Shown here piece by piece: positions 10,917-21,599 of a stretch of DNA of 64,000 nucleotides. The notes under the pieces were generated by a model. That model was given only the letters and a program-made list of their open reading frames with translations, searched no databases and was not told where the DNA came from. The stretch is from Liopterus haemorrhoidalis (Eukaryota > Arthropoda > Insecta > Coleoptera > Dytiscidae), in contig OZ020611.1 in assembly GCA_963971575.1 (NCBI GenBank), positions 25,713,279 through 25,777,278 of the forward strand, given 5' to 3'. How positions within the stretch are numbered: the first letter of the stretch is position 1; every line of letters begins with the position of its first letter. A program made the translations under genes and the position numbers.

Positions 10917-12240
10917 CATAAGTTTTTCTACAACCACAGTTCCATGAACGTTCTATTCTGAGAAAGATAAAACGTTATAACAATTCTATTTCCATATTTC
11001 AAACCACCAAAATTATAGTAAGCTAAAAATTACTAAATTCCAAGGTGCCATGAAATATTATTGAACAGTGTGCAATAATATTATTTTACTAAACATAAGG
11101 GAAGACTGATCATATGGGACAGTTGTTACCTTGAGACATTTAAAATTAAAAGGCCCGTTTTATTTCTAGAAATTTTAAAATATAATAACTCAAGTATTTT
11201 ATTTCCAGACTGCAACATGTATAATATGAAATTAAACTCGTAGTGCTTGTTGGACAATATATTTATAGAAACTCAGCGTTTCGCTAAATGACTTTTAGTT
11301 TCATCAGGTGCTGAAATTTATATGACTAAATATTTACCTATTTTATTATAATACAAAATGAATAGACAAGTTGGGTGAGTATCACTAAAATGTCGTGGGA
11401 ATCAGCAGTAGCAACATTACAAAATATTGGTGAACATTGGCCGATGTATAATATATGGCCATTGGCATATATAAAGTTGTTCATCGACATTTTTCTGAAT
11501 AAGGCTGGTTAGGTAAAATTATATTACGGATAAAGGGATGATGGAATCTAAGTAATGCTTAAAAAAGAAAGCTAGGGCCAGTTTTATCCCGATGTTAACA
11601 TTAAAATGAAAGTAAAAATTGCCAAACAACTCACTGTTTTAATGAAAGATAGATTAGAATAAGATGGGCACTATTAAATGCGGTACGTAATTCCTGGATT
11701 GGAATAAAATTGAAATGATAAACCTAAATGTGCCACAATTAGGGTGTTCAGTGTAATATGATACAATGTAAGTAAAAGTAATATTTATACCAATAATATA
11801 AAAATAACAGTTCTTTTACTCTATCTCAGAAAGACTGATAGTAATAAATCTTTTTGTCAGGCAGTTACCAGTGGCGTGAACATTTTAAACACGTTTAAAT
11901 TGGTTTTGTGTATTTCTATATTACTATTTATCATTTTATTAAACGCACGCCTGTGACCATATTTATCATATCATTAAACATTTAAGGTAACATTTTTATG
12001 ATCTATTGTGTTTAACCCTAGTCCGTATCCCCATATAATATGTGCGGCACACTCGGTTGTTTTTAACAATATTTCGTTTCGAACTATTCATATTTCATAA
12101 AGATTCATTTCCATTTTAGTGCGGCGGGGCCATTATCGCGCTAGTGTGGAAAAGAACTCATTACATTACTTAACTTAAATGAGTTTAGTAAGTAAGATTG
12201 CTTCCTAACCGGCGTAGTAAAAGTTGTTTTGAAATGGCCT
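10917..12240. other. No gene; one hammerhead-core-like hairpin at 11258-11320
   Basis: No coding region is supported. On the minus strand, 11258-11320 contains CTGATGA, a small hairpin (CTAAA/TTTAG) and GAAAC, enclosed by CAGC/GCTG pairing. Similar combinations occur at 31312-31372 and 58030-58140. The remainder is AT-rich and featureless. Confidence 0.4.
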
Positions 12241-13206
12241 TGCCGACCGGAGTAGCGTAGTGGTAACACATATGCTCTACAATGCTAAGGTCTCGGGTTC
12301 GAATTAGAGATGGGAATTTCGGCTCAGTTTGCGAAACCGGATCAGTGGAGGTCGTTCAGTTTGTTGAGCCGGTTCATTGATCCGGCTCAGTGATCCGGTT
12401 AAGTAAACATGTTTCCGAGACACAGGTCGGTCGTTCGTTCGTCGGTTGAACGTCGCTTAGAGACGGCTCTTGCATTATATGAACTGGAAACATGTTTCCG
12501 AGACACAGGTCGGTCGGTCGTTCGTTCGTAGGTAGAACGTCGCTTATCCCCGGTTCTTATCTAACATTTTTGAAACAAACAATTCACTTTATGTAGCTAC
12601 TGTATTTTAAACCAGATGTGTTAAGTTTATGGCGATGTTTATTGCCTATATAAATCGGACATCTGGGATTTGGGCAATATTTTTAATATTTTTATATAGT
12701 ATGGTTGTAAGAAAATACAGACTAAGCTTATTAGTTTCAAATAAACTGCCCTACAAATTGATGACAAAATACACTTGATAATACATTACAAGCCGAGTTC
12801 TCGCAAAGTTCAACATGACATGGATCCAGATCCGGATTGTGAGCAGTGACCGGAGACTGTTCACAATCGCCCATCCAATCGTAACCTTGAAACTTGAAAC
12901 TATACAGTGAGCCGTAAGCCAGCTCATTTCAATTTGGTGAACCGTGTCACTTTAGTCAGTGTACTGAGCCGGCTCAGTGAGCCGGTTCGTTCATGAACGA
13001 CCCATCTCTAGTTCGAATCTTTTTCAGGCATGGAATTTTCCAAAATAAAAATTGTCCTTGCTAATTGTAAACCATATTTTGATTTTTGTATTATTTTTTG
13101 TCTTTTATATTGTACAAAATTTATTTGTATATTTTGTTTTCTATGAGAGCCACACAAGCCTACGGCTTCAGCCTTCTATGCTAATAAATAATAATAATAA
13201 TAATAA
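12241..13206 (+). mobile_element. tRNA-derived SINE interrupted by a hAT-like element
   Basis: The head has an A box TAGCGTAGTGG and a B box GGGTTCGAAT. The body resumes at 13011 with TCTTTTTCAGGCATGGAATT and continues to an (AAT)n tail near 13187-13206. The minus-strand element at about 50041-50240 has the same head and a similar GGAATTTTC body, so they are one family. The B box is cut exactly at its GTTCGAAT octamer by the inserted element, which duplicated it. Confidence 0.7.
12305..13010. mobile_element. Nonautonomous hAT-like element inside a SINE B box
   Basis: TIRs are TAGAGATGGG and CCCATCTCTA. The 8-bp target duplication GTTCGAAT is perfect (12297-12304 and 13011-13018). The interior has no transposase. 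It contains two tandem copies (about 12405 and 12488) of an ~84-bp unit beginning AACATGTTTCCGAGACACAG, and many GAGCCGGTTC-like inverted motifs near both ends. Eight-bp duplications point to the hAT superfamily; assignment to a named family is not possible. Confidence 0.8.
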
Positions 13207-13974
13207 TTGCCAAAGCAGCAAAGACCATACAAAAATAAATAAATAAAATTGCATACTTTTGATTGAGATGTAGAAAAAAATAATGATATATTTTCTTATT
13301 TATCATTTCAAGATATTTGAGATCGACTGCAAAGTATTTAAAGGTCGATTGCTCTTAAGCATTTGCCGACTCCTGCTCTAAATGCTGACGGCTAGTAATA
13401 ACAACTTCTTAATTAATAAGATTAAAGTGTGAACACTTCTGATAGAAGGATGTAAAAGATTATAGATATTTAAAATTTTGATGACACATAATAAATATTT
13501 CATTCATAAATACGAACTAACAAAAAGCTGCTGTCAACTAAAAACGTAGTTAAAATACGTCAAACACCAACTTTTATAGATATCAGAATTGAACAGGCCA
13601 CAAAACTTTTAATTATATATATCTGATGTCTGATAAAATTGACATGAGAAATAATTAGAGACAACTTTATTTGTGAACTGAATGTTAATTATATGGGCCC
13701 AAGCTAAACTTCTGCTTGTCTATGAATTAATAATTAGCAGAATTGTACTTAATTGATAGTATTATTTTAATTTTGTTACAGATACGATATCTACATTTGG
13801 ATTTTTGTTCAGAAGTGTAGATTTAGAAGTGATTTCATGAATAATGTAGAATCTATAATTTAGAGTTGGTGTGATAACTTGTTTTTTGGTTTTAATTAAA
13901 TTGTTTTTGTAGTTTTTCAATTAATATTTTGTTAAGATGTTTTCTTTTGGTTTTAAATTTATCACATGAAGAGA
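13207..13974. other. No recognisable gene
   Basis: AT-rich sequence after the SINE tail. No ORF, inverted repeat or tandem repeat that I can support. Confidence 0.35.
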
Positions 13975-14128
13975 GGGAGTTACTCTCCCCTATAAAAATC
14001 ACAGTACCCCCTTATTATATAAGGATATTATAAACGAGGCTGTATTGTGATCATACCGATTTTAACATTTTGAGATTTCAATGGATGTGTACGAACAAAA
14101 ATCATACCGTTCATAACTTTGTATAGAA

Positions 14129-15013
14129 CAGTGTTCTTCAACCCGTGGTCCGCGGACCAGTGCCGGTTCGCGAAATATTTCGACCGAATCATGTTGATGC
14201 ATACTTTTATTCACGAGTATATAGCACATTTTTTTAATCGTCGCCGAAGCTAACTTTTTCTGAACCACGATTTATTTAATATTCACTAGCCCTAATACAA
14301 CGCCTCTCGCGGCTATTTTTCATACTTCTGAAGAAGCTAGCTCTTTGGAATAGTCGCTTATAAGAGGAAGATATAGAAATGTTTCCACTTTCGGAAGAAT
14401 TTTTTATTGCTGCTGATGTCAACCAGAAAGTAATATTCAACATAATAAGTCAACATTTAAAAGCATGAGCTGAAAATTTTAATAATTATTTCCCTAAAAA
14501 TGTGAATCCTCGTAAAGGTAACCTCTGGATTAATAATCCATTCTTGGAAGATATAAAGTCACTTGATCCTCGTGAAAAAGAAATGCTTGTTGTCTTCTGG
14601 TGGCCAGACATAAAATGCAATCATTGTTTCAATTTTGGAAATCGCTAGAAAAAAAAAAAATATATCTATCTTTGATTTATCAGATTATTTGTCATTTTTT
14701 TGACTTCCTATTTGTGCGAAAAGATTTTGTTAGCCATGTCAATAATAAAAACCAAACAGAGAAATCGAATGGATGTTAACGCAGCGTTTCGTCTCTCAGA
14801 AACAACTCTGCAGCCACGTATATCAAATTTTATAAGAAAGAAGCAGTAGCAGATGTCGCACTAAAAACTGTAATTATATAACTATATAACATATACCTAT
14901 ATAATAATAAGATACTATCTATATTAGTTTTTATTTGTGAGCTTCCAGCCTGTTCGCGAAATATTTATCCTATTTTCACCGGTCCGCGGGGGCAAAAAGG
15001 TTGAAGAATACTG
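14129..15013 (+). mobile_element. hAT element, deletion derivative (885 bp)
   Basis: The ends read CAGTGTTCTTCAACCCGTGG and, at the right, the complement of CAGTATTCTTCAACC, with GGTCCGCG subterminal motifs on both sides. The 8-bp target duplication GTATAGAA is perfect (14121-14128, 15014-15021). An unoccupied relative of this site lies at 17283-17350, where GTATAGAA is followed directly by the right flank. A decayed hAT transposase fragment lies inside. Confidence 0.92.
14364..14860 (+). pseudogene. hAT transposase fragment (ZBED5-like type)
   Basis: Plus-strand translation in pieces gives a FPLSEEFF segment, then FNNYFPKNVNPRKGNLWINN followed by PFLEDI, and after frameshifts SYLCEKILLAMSIIKTKQRN and RMDVNAAFRL near the C-terminus. 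These match the order of blocks in hAT transposases related to vertebrate ZBED5/FAM200-type proteins: a central PFxxD block, then the C-terminal TxYLCE...RN...LRL dimerisation region. An in-frame stop at about 14467 and an indel between the blocks destroy it. The catalytic domain and BED finger are absent. Confidence 0.75.
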
Positions 15014-16290
15014 GTATAGAAAACATACGTCGGGTAATGATGAATCACTGTCCTAAACAATTTTTTTAATGACACAATTTACATTATTTGCGATTTTTTT
15101 AATTAAATTTTGATTTAAACTAAAAAAAAAAAAAAAAAAAACTCAAAAAAGGTTTGAGATAGCAATCTGCGGTTGAAAGTTTTGTAAATTATTTAGTCTA
15201 GAAAAAAACTGGGGCTTTAATCGTTTAACGCGTTTTGAGATTATTACAATATTTTTAATGGCATAATTTATAACATTTGTGAAAATTTGAAATAAAAAAA
15301 AATAAATAAATAAATAAAAACTCAAATACAGAAACCGACCTCAAGTTAGAATTTTTGGATTCCTCGTAGTTTGTTTAGTTCTTCGTCGTATTTTCAAATT
15401 ATGACAAATTTTAATATTGCGTGATTTATAGAAATTTTTAACTTCACATGGACGTTTCTCAAGAACGAAATGCTAAAGACCTGCGGTTGAAATTTTTAAA
15501 ATCTTGATATCCTAATTGACTACTCGCCATATTTTGAAACAAAAAAAAATCAATTTTTTAAAATTTTTTTTTTATTTTTTTTTAAATATTTTGTTAAATC
15601 CTAACTATTAAATGGTTAAGGTTAGAAATTTGCGGTTTGAATTTTTAAAATACACTTTCATTGTTTAGTATAATTTTTTTTGTCAGTTATTAAGTCTTGT
15701 ATGGGCAGTAATCCCAAACCCTTGAAAATGGCCAAAAATCGAAAAAATGTTAAGGGGTAGACCTTAAAAAATTGTCATTTTTAAGCAAAAAATTGATGCC
15801 TCAGCTTTTATTGCATCCACAAAATTTGATCTATTTTGAAGTTCGGGCAAAATTTTCGTAATTATAGGCAAAAAACTGACCCAAATTGGCTCTAACTGAA
15901 AAACTAGAAAAGCACGAATTTTTTTAATATTTATTTCATAATCCTCATCCGAAAATTAGTTTATAACTGTGTATTGGCTAAAATGGGAGTCAACCAAATT
16001 TTGAACAAAATTTCAAAATTTTAGTTTTTTTTTTTTTAATTTTGTTGAAAAAATGGTATACTTATACATTTTTAGTCAAAACAGTACAAAAAAAATCACA
16101 GTCCACAAAAAGGCTCAGAGCCGATGAAATGTTAGCCTGTTGATTAAAATATCTCATCATTTACGGTACAGCTAAATATATACGAGGGATGTTTCCTAAA
16201 TTCTGGGAATTTTGCAATAATTAAATTACGCAGAACTTATAGGCAATATTATTGGTGCCAGACAAGTCTTGACATGTTTATGCAACTATA

Positions 16291-16623
16291 TATAATGCGT
16301 TCAAAGGTGAGTTTGCAGGATAGCCCTTATAGCAAATGGGAGCGGTGTTACCAAATGTTGTAAAAGTGTCAAATGTGTCAATTATAATAATATGAAAAAC
16401 TCGTATGATTTACATAAATCAACTCTTATAAAACTCAAAATAACACTAACAAAAACAAATGGCCGTTTGTAGAATACTGCGTCTTCACAGATCAGCGCGT
16501 TTTAGAGCTGGCAACGTCGACAAGCAAGAAAAGGATAGCGACATTGTGTAAACCCATTAGAGAGTATGAAAAAGAACTACTCCATATGCCCTGTACTGCA
16601 AACTCACCTTTGAACGCACTATA
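16291..16623. mobile_element. MITE nested in the 16181 mariner
   Basis: Inverted ends of about 28 bp: ATGCGTTCAAAGGTGAGTTT at the left and the complement of GTGCGTTCAAAGGTGAGTTT at the right, bounded by TA-rich TATA on both sides. The interior has no ORF. It lies upstream of the mariner transposase start, so it inserted after the mariner did. A TA-targeting (Tc1/mariner-type) origin is likely. Confidence 0.75.
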
Positions 16624-16662
16624 GTGCAATATAGTTCAGTCTGATTTAGGTGTTCGACTGAT

Positions 16663-17088
16663 ATAGACGCAGCAAAATCTCAAAGAGCAATAATTTTCTT
16701 TTTGTGGAAAGAAGGTGTGAAAACATCAGAAATTACTCAGCGTCTGCAAGGAGTATTTGGTGAGTCTGCAGAATCCAAAAGTACTGTTTATCGGTGGATC
16801 GATCGTTTTAAAACCGGTAGAACATCACTAGAAGACGATCCACGCAGTGGGCGCCCATTCACGTCGGTAAATGAAAGAAACATTACTGCCGTCGAAGACC
16901 TACTGAAAGAGGACAGGCGAATGACTATTCGTCAAATTAGTGTGCGCCTAGGGATAGGTACACGACAAGTTCATGACATCTTGCATGATTGTTTGGGCGT
17001 TAGCAAGGTTTCGCCGCACTGGGTGCCAAGGCTGTTGGGGCCAGAACAGAAATTCAGTAGGTCTGATACTTGTCGTCAACTGGCTTAA
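16663..17088 (+). pseudogene. Mariner transposase N-terminal HTH half, core deleted
   Basis: The frame is open from upstream of 16663 to 17088 and encodes both paired-like HTH motifs: VKTSEITQRLQGVFGESAES with KSTVYRWIDRFKTG, then MTIRQISVRLGIGTRQVHDI. The linker GRPFTSV (family GRP motif) lies between them. No ATG is visible at the expected place: codon 16663 is ATA before Asp-Ala-Ala, so the start was probably lost. After WVPRLLGPEQK the frame crosses a deletion; sequence just downstream (VNGDYVEKL, about 17126-17150, with a stop before it) matches the usual extreme C-terminus. All three catalytic Asp residues are absent. Confidence 0.82.
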
Positions 17089-17282
17089 AATAATTAGTGT
17101 ATCGTTGGGATAAATGTATTCAGTAAATGGAGATTATGTTGAAAAACTACATTGAAATATTGACGAAAATTAACAAAATAATAAAAATTAGAGCTAAATT
17201 CCCAGAACTTTGGAAACATCCCTCGTATTATAAAACCGTACGAAGTTAGTACTCCAATCATGCTGTTACAAAACAGCGACTG

Positions 17283-17350
17283 GGAACAAAATCATATCGT
17301 TCATAACTTTGTATAGAAAACACATGTTGGATAATGATCAATCACTGTAA
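17283..17350 (+). repeat. Repeat R1 scrap: unoccupied paralogue of the 14129 hAT site
   Basis: This segment (TCATATCGTTCATAACTTTG, then GTATAGAA, then AACACATGTTGGATAATGAT) aligns to both flanks of the hAT insertion at 14129-15013, with a single GTATAGAA and no insert. It shows directly what the site looked like before insertion. Confidence 0.8.
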
Positions 17351-18597
17351 TGAAATATCATCATCAGGAAATTGTACCAAGCAATTAGCATTTTTTGTAC
17401 AATAACTTATATTCACTATAATAACTTACAGTTTTGTGCTATAATAGCTATATTAACTATTATAGAAAATAATAATAACTTTATAACTATAATAAGAGAA
17501 TATCACACACAATCTGCTGACACGTCATTATAGCGGAGCAAAATTTTTATTTTTGAGTAGTGTAATGGTTGCTTGCCTGCTATCTGTAGTGGTCCCCAAA
17601 TACTCAATACTACGTCACAGGTCTATTATCTTTCTCGGGAGATTATAGGACGTGTAATAAATCTATTTGAAAGCACCTACTTCTGCCATACTTAATCATT
17701 AACCAAAAATCTCGAATTGCCAACCATCACATGTCAATTTTCCTCGATATGATACCCCGACACTGATAATGCAAGTCGGGAGTTGGTAGTGATAGGGTTG
17801 CAGTTGTCGCGGCCATGTTGCCGCCTGCCCCTGTGTCCGGTGATGTATGTTTATGAGTGGTTCACATTAGGTAGTGAGCGCCGAGCCATTAGGGTGCGGT
17901 TCCAGTCTCATTTGTTCACGCAACAACCGATAAACACTCAGACCATTTCCACCGGCACACTCTTGAATAAATCACCAAACAAACAACCAGACAAATACTC
18001 ACAACAAAATATCACTGTTCTTAACCAAGGAGTCATTTATAGTATGTTGAGGACAGTCGCGAGTGATATTTGAAATAAATCAAAATCTACTACATGAAAT
18101 ATCCAGAAATAATGGTGTATTTTAGACATATTTTCTAAATGAAAAAAAAAAAACATTTTAACTTGGATACAAAATAAAGTTTCGGTTGTTTTTATTTTAT
18201 TTTCCAATCTTAAATTTTCAATATCCTGGCGATGAAATTCTTTTGTTTGAACTAAAGAGTAAATCAATTTCCATTTTAATCATATTCTGTATTAAGCTGT
18301 TTCAAACTAATACGGTTTTAAAGACAGCGAAAAGGAGGATAATTTGATAGTGGTTAGGAAAATATGGAGGATTTTTTATAACTTTTCATTCAATCTTCCC
18401 CTGGATTTGGAGCGATTCTTGTGGCATATTAGGCCTCGCGTTGTTATGATGAACAATGAACACTTATCTGTTGGCCAGTTCTGTTTTTTTTTTTTTTTTC
18501 TTTCTTTCTTCCATTTTTTGCTTCGGCTGATCAAGTCATTTACAATGTAGTTCCTTTGTAATAGTTGAGTTGATTTCTAGCAGCTCACAATGAGTAA
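17351..18597. other. No assigned gene; GC-rich patch at 17762-17975
   Basis: Most is AT-rich. The stretch 17762-17975 is markedly GC-richer and lies in a plus-strand open frame (17783-18073, 96 codons from a GTG) that ends in Gln/Asn-rich sequence. It shows no domain I know. It could be a host first exon or 5' UTR or a degraded element end; nothing decides between them. A poly-T tract lies at 18485-18500. Confidence 0.3.
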
Positions 18598-18605
18598 CTC
18601 ATCCT

Positions 18606-18774
18606 CAGTGCGTTCGCACAGAAAAATATTTCGGGGGGGGGGGTTATTTTCTCAACATCGGAATTTATAAGTATTGAAAAAAGCACAGTTTTGAAATGCT
18701 GTAATTATAATTTTAGTGCTTTTCGAATTTTCGGGGGGGATTTATGCTCTTAATCTGCCCTGCGTACACCACTG
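18606..18774. mobile_element. 169-bp hAT MITE with G-runs
   Basis: Ends are CAGTGCGTTCGCACAG and the complement of CAGTGGTGTACGCAGGG. The 8-bp duplication CTCATCCT is perfect (18598-18605, 18775-18782). Two runs of G after TTCG (about 18632-18643 and 18732-18739) lie near the two ends. Too short to encode anything. Confidence 0.88.
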
Positions 18775-18795
18775 CTCATCCTTGTTCCACCAAAC

Positions 18796-19062
18796 AGATG
18801 GATTAATCTCACCAAACAGATGGATTAATCTTTCTGGGATGGAATTGTCTCCTCGCTTTTGGAGCTGGTCTTTTTACCTCTCGGAATACTTACTCTTCAG
18901 TAACGTACGATGAGGTGAAGAATTTCAAATTACATCATGCTTATTCAAAGTTTTGGAACTGGTCTTTTTACTTCTCGGAGTACTAGTTTTACTCGGTTAC
19001 TTTTCAGTGACTCATGATGAGGTGAAATATTTTAAATTAGATCTTGCTACTTCTAAGTTTCA
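18796..19062. repeat. Two local tandem duplications
   Basis: At 18796-18832 a ~20-bp unit (CCAAACAGATGGATTAATCT) occurs twice. At about 18858-19062 a ~105-bp unit is duplicated with divergence; each copy contains GGTCTTTTTAC, CTCGGA, TTCAGT and GATGAGGTGAA in the same order. Confidence 0.7.
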
Positions 19063-19137
19063 GCACCAAGAACTTATGAACTGATTAACAGATGAAAATT
19101 ATTTTCATTATTTTTTTTTATTTTATGGTAATATACA

Positions 19138-19300
19138 TGTTTTGCACTTCAAATTCACCCTTTTGTATATAAAATTGACCCTTTTGCAAATCAGATTCAC
19201 CCTTGTGCAAATAAAATTCACACTTTTGCAAATCAAATTCAACCTTTTGCAAGTCAAGTTCATGATTTTGCAAATCAAATTAAACTTTTTGCAATTCATG
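19138..19300. repeat. 21-bp minisatellite, left arm
   Basis: About eight units of the form TTTTGCAAATCAAATTCACC. The 21-bp period keeps the frame open on both strands and yields a 7-residue peptide repeat (KFTLLQI-like), which I read as a repeat artefact. A reverse-complement array lies at 20225-20372. Confidence 0.85.
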
Positions 19301-19344
19301 ACATACATGAGTAGATACTGGAATCTAAACAAGACGAATTAGGC

Positions 19345-19537
19345 ATAAAGCCTTGTTTATAATATATCCAAAGCAAAAATGCGTAGCATAAGCATAAAGA
19401 TAAATCCATGAAGTATATTGTCCGTTTATTATAAACAAATGTTCGTATTATAAACAGAGCAGTGACGCTTCATTGATACGTCTTTATGCCTATGCAATGC
19501 GTTTATGTTTTGGATCCTATTATAAACTAGGCTTAAG
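19345..19537. mobile_element. MITE with ~75-bp inverted arms
   Basis: Left arm AAAGCCTTGTTTATAATAT continues through CAAAGCAAAAATGCGTAGCA; the right arm is its diverged complement (ATGCGTTTATGTTTTGGATC to AACTAGGCTT). Only about 50 bp separate the arms. No clear target duplication, no ORF. Confidence 0.65.
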
Positions 19538-19638
19538 TTTCATTAGAGATGAATTGAATCGGTTACAAATAACATGAAAATGTGCCTCATTACTAGTTGA
19601 TCGTCGAAATTCTTGAAAAGCGAAAAATGTATGTGTTA

Positions 19639-20187
19639 TGGTGGGCTTAGTCAACATTTAGTTTTAGTCTTAGTTTTAATCTTATGTTTTAGTTTTAACC
19701 TTAAAATATAAACTATCATATCGCTACGAGCAAGTTTGTACAACACATTGATTTAGTTTTGGTCTTAAGGTTCTTAAAACCGACCTTGAGAGTTAACTAA
19801 CATTCAACTTTTCTTAGCACTAAGATTAAAACCGTACAAATGCGCGTGCGCTCACACTGACATACAATGTGCAGGTTATATATTACGAAATATTACCAAT
19901 TTTATTATTGTTATTAATCCGGGACATCTTTATTCATCATATTTATTTATTTCATCTATAACCAAAAATTTTGACTTTTGACGTTTCAAATATTAGTTGA
20001 ACACTGTTAACACTGAAGGAAGACACTATGCGAGTGCGTTAAACTTGGCGTTTCAATGGTTATTTGTTAAAACTAAATCATTGTATAAAATCGTACCCAT
20101 TTATTAATGCTTAAGACAAAAACTAAAACTAACACTAAAACTAAAACTAACGCTAAGACTAAGGCTAAGTGTTTACTATACCCACCA
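19639..20187. mobile_element. PIF/Harbinger-like MITE
   Basis: TIRs begin TGGTGGGCTTAGTCAACATT at the left and TGGTGGGTATAGTAAACACT (read inward) at the right, each followed by TTAGTTTTAGTCTTAG-type repeats. The flanks are TTA on both sides (19636-19638, 20188-20190), the 3-bp target typical of PIF/Harbinger. No ORF inside. A GCGCGTGCGCTCACACTG patch lies in the middle. Confidence 0.72.
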
Positions 20188-20224
20188 TTACTCTGACGTA
20201 AAATAATATTCAGTGATGAAAATT

Positions 20225-20372
20225 TTTCGCGCTTCAATTCTTTTCTTGTTCAAATGATTGAATGTGATTGCAAATGGTTGATTTGTAGAAGGGTGAAATT
20301 AATTTACAAAAGGTGAATTTGATTTGCAAAACGCTCAATTTGATTTACAAATGGATGAATTTGGATTGTAAA
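20225..20372. repeat. 21-bp minisatellite, right arm (inverted)
   Basis: Units such as GGTGAATTTGATTTGCAAAA are the reverse complement of the array at 19138-19300. The two arrays face each other across about 0.9 kb that contains the two MITEs. Confidence 0.8.
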
Positions 20373-20399
20373 ATTTGTATGGCAATAAATATTGTTCAA

Positions 20400-21140
20400 G
20401 GCGTCCTGTATTCAGATCTTCTATTAGCATCTTTCACTAAATACCTACAAATCCTGAAATGTGTGAAAATTTACACCACATGAATTTTACATAGTAATTT
20501 CTAGAGTTTGCAAACTTAGAGACTAGGGAAGTCAACCCTTTTCTTGTAAAGTTTAGCTTGTCTTTATAGTTAAGTGTTTAAAAACTTGTTTGGTCGATTG
20601 TAGAACTGCGGCTTGGATTTAGTTGCAGCAGTTTATTTGACATAACTACTTGTCCAATTTTTCTTCCTTTTATCTTTATCTGTGTTGGTTGAGAGAACTT
20701 TTTCTTCTGTTTAATTCGTTCGATAGCGGATGGAATGACCATTTCCGATTGAAGGTGTTGGATGCTCATTACTGAAGTGCTCGCCTGACAGAGATATGAG
20801 ATTATACGACTTTTTTACTGGCTTTCTCTTATAAAAACCACTGATTGAGACATTTTTCAGAAGATTCTGATGTTGTAAAAATAACATAAAATATCATAAC
20901 ATAAATATTATAATTTTATATGAGTGTTAAATATACAAATAATGATCACATAAAATTATATTTATGGGTTAAGATGAGTAAAATGACAGAAAATGGGAGC
21001 GTGCGATTAGATAAAATCACTTAAATTGTTTTTGGTAGAAACAGAAATTCAGTGAAATAAGAGGCAAGCTGTGAATCAATATATTCATAATACGTGAATA
21101 AGTCAATAAGCTCTTACAAAATAATAGAAAAACACATTAT
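20400..21140. other. No recognisable gene
   Basis: AT-rich. Segment 20430-20490 (ACTAAATACCTACAAATCCTGAAATGTG split over a few bases) belongs to a dispersed repeat also seen near 35490, 39690 and 48835. A minus-strand 63-codon ORF at 20578-20769 is Lys- and Gln-rich without a known motif. Confidence 0.35.
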
Positions 21141-21159
21141 TTTGGGTTGATTAATTTTT

Positions 21160-21520
21160 ATTTCTCAACATAGTCTCCTTTTAGCTCGATACACTTCGCC
21201 CAGCGTTTCTCCAACTTTTTCCAAAAAGCAAGATTCCGGAAGGCCCTCAAAATAGGCATCTGTTTCGGCGATACCCTCCTCGTTTGACGTGAATATTTTT
21301 CCGGCGAACCATTTCTTCATGTTTGGAAACAGTAAAAAGTTGCTGGGGAGCAAATCTGCTGAATACGGTGGATGAGGCAACAATTCGAAGCGTAATTCAT
21401 GCAATTTCGCCATCGAAACTCCATGGTCTTGATGGATGAGCACTTTTTTCTTGGCCAAATGTGGTTGTTTTTTCTTGATTTTTTCACTCGACCGGTCAAA
21501 AGAAACTAAAATAAGAAATC
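21160..21520 (-). pseudogene. Mariner transposase C-terminal fragment
   Basis: Minus strand: DRSSEKIKKKQPHLAKKKVL leads into LIHQDHGVSMAKLHELRFEL, which holds the second catalytic Asp of the mariner DD34D core with several residues lost after it. LLPHPPYSADLLPSNFLLFP follows with the third Asp, then KKWFAGKIFTSNEEGIAET and a decayed tail. The N-terminal half and the first Asp are missing and I found no TIRs. It differs in sequence from the other mariner families here, so it is a separate lineage. Confidence 0.78.
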
Positions 21521-21599
21521 CGAATAAAATCTGGTTTAATGCTCGTGGAAAAAATCTAAATTTCCAAAAACCAATTATGTATACTGTAAATATTACCAT

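Larger units (their letters stand above)
13975..16140 (+). repeat. Unclassified interspersed repeat R1, copy 1 (split by a hAT)
   Basis: After removing the hAT at 14129-15013, the sequence runs from a TTATATAAGGATATTATAAACG start through a TATTGTGATCATACCG segment into several diverged tandem units of about 125 bp. Each unit carries a motif like AACCGCAGGTC (or its complement) followed by a long T- or A-rich stretch and GTTTTGAGAT. The reverse complement of this layout occurs at 21600-22670. No ORF or terminal repeat was found. It could be part of a large nonautonomous element or a LINE 3' region. Confidence 0.55.
16181..17227 (+). mobile_element. Mariner element, deletion derivative, with nested MITE
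   Basis: TIRs begin CGAGGGATGTTTCCTAAATT at the left and its near complement at the right (AACTTTGGAAACATCCCTCG), with TA at both ends (16181-16182, 17226-17227). The transposase keeps the N-terminal HTH region and the last few C-terminal residues; the catalytic core is deleted. A 330-bp MITE sits in the 5' UTR. Confidence 0.9.

Noticed and set aside
19123..19342. ORFs with a 7-residue KFTLLQI-like repeat on both strands
   Set aside because: The 21-bp minisatellite keeps frames open by periodicity; both strands are open equally.
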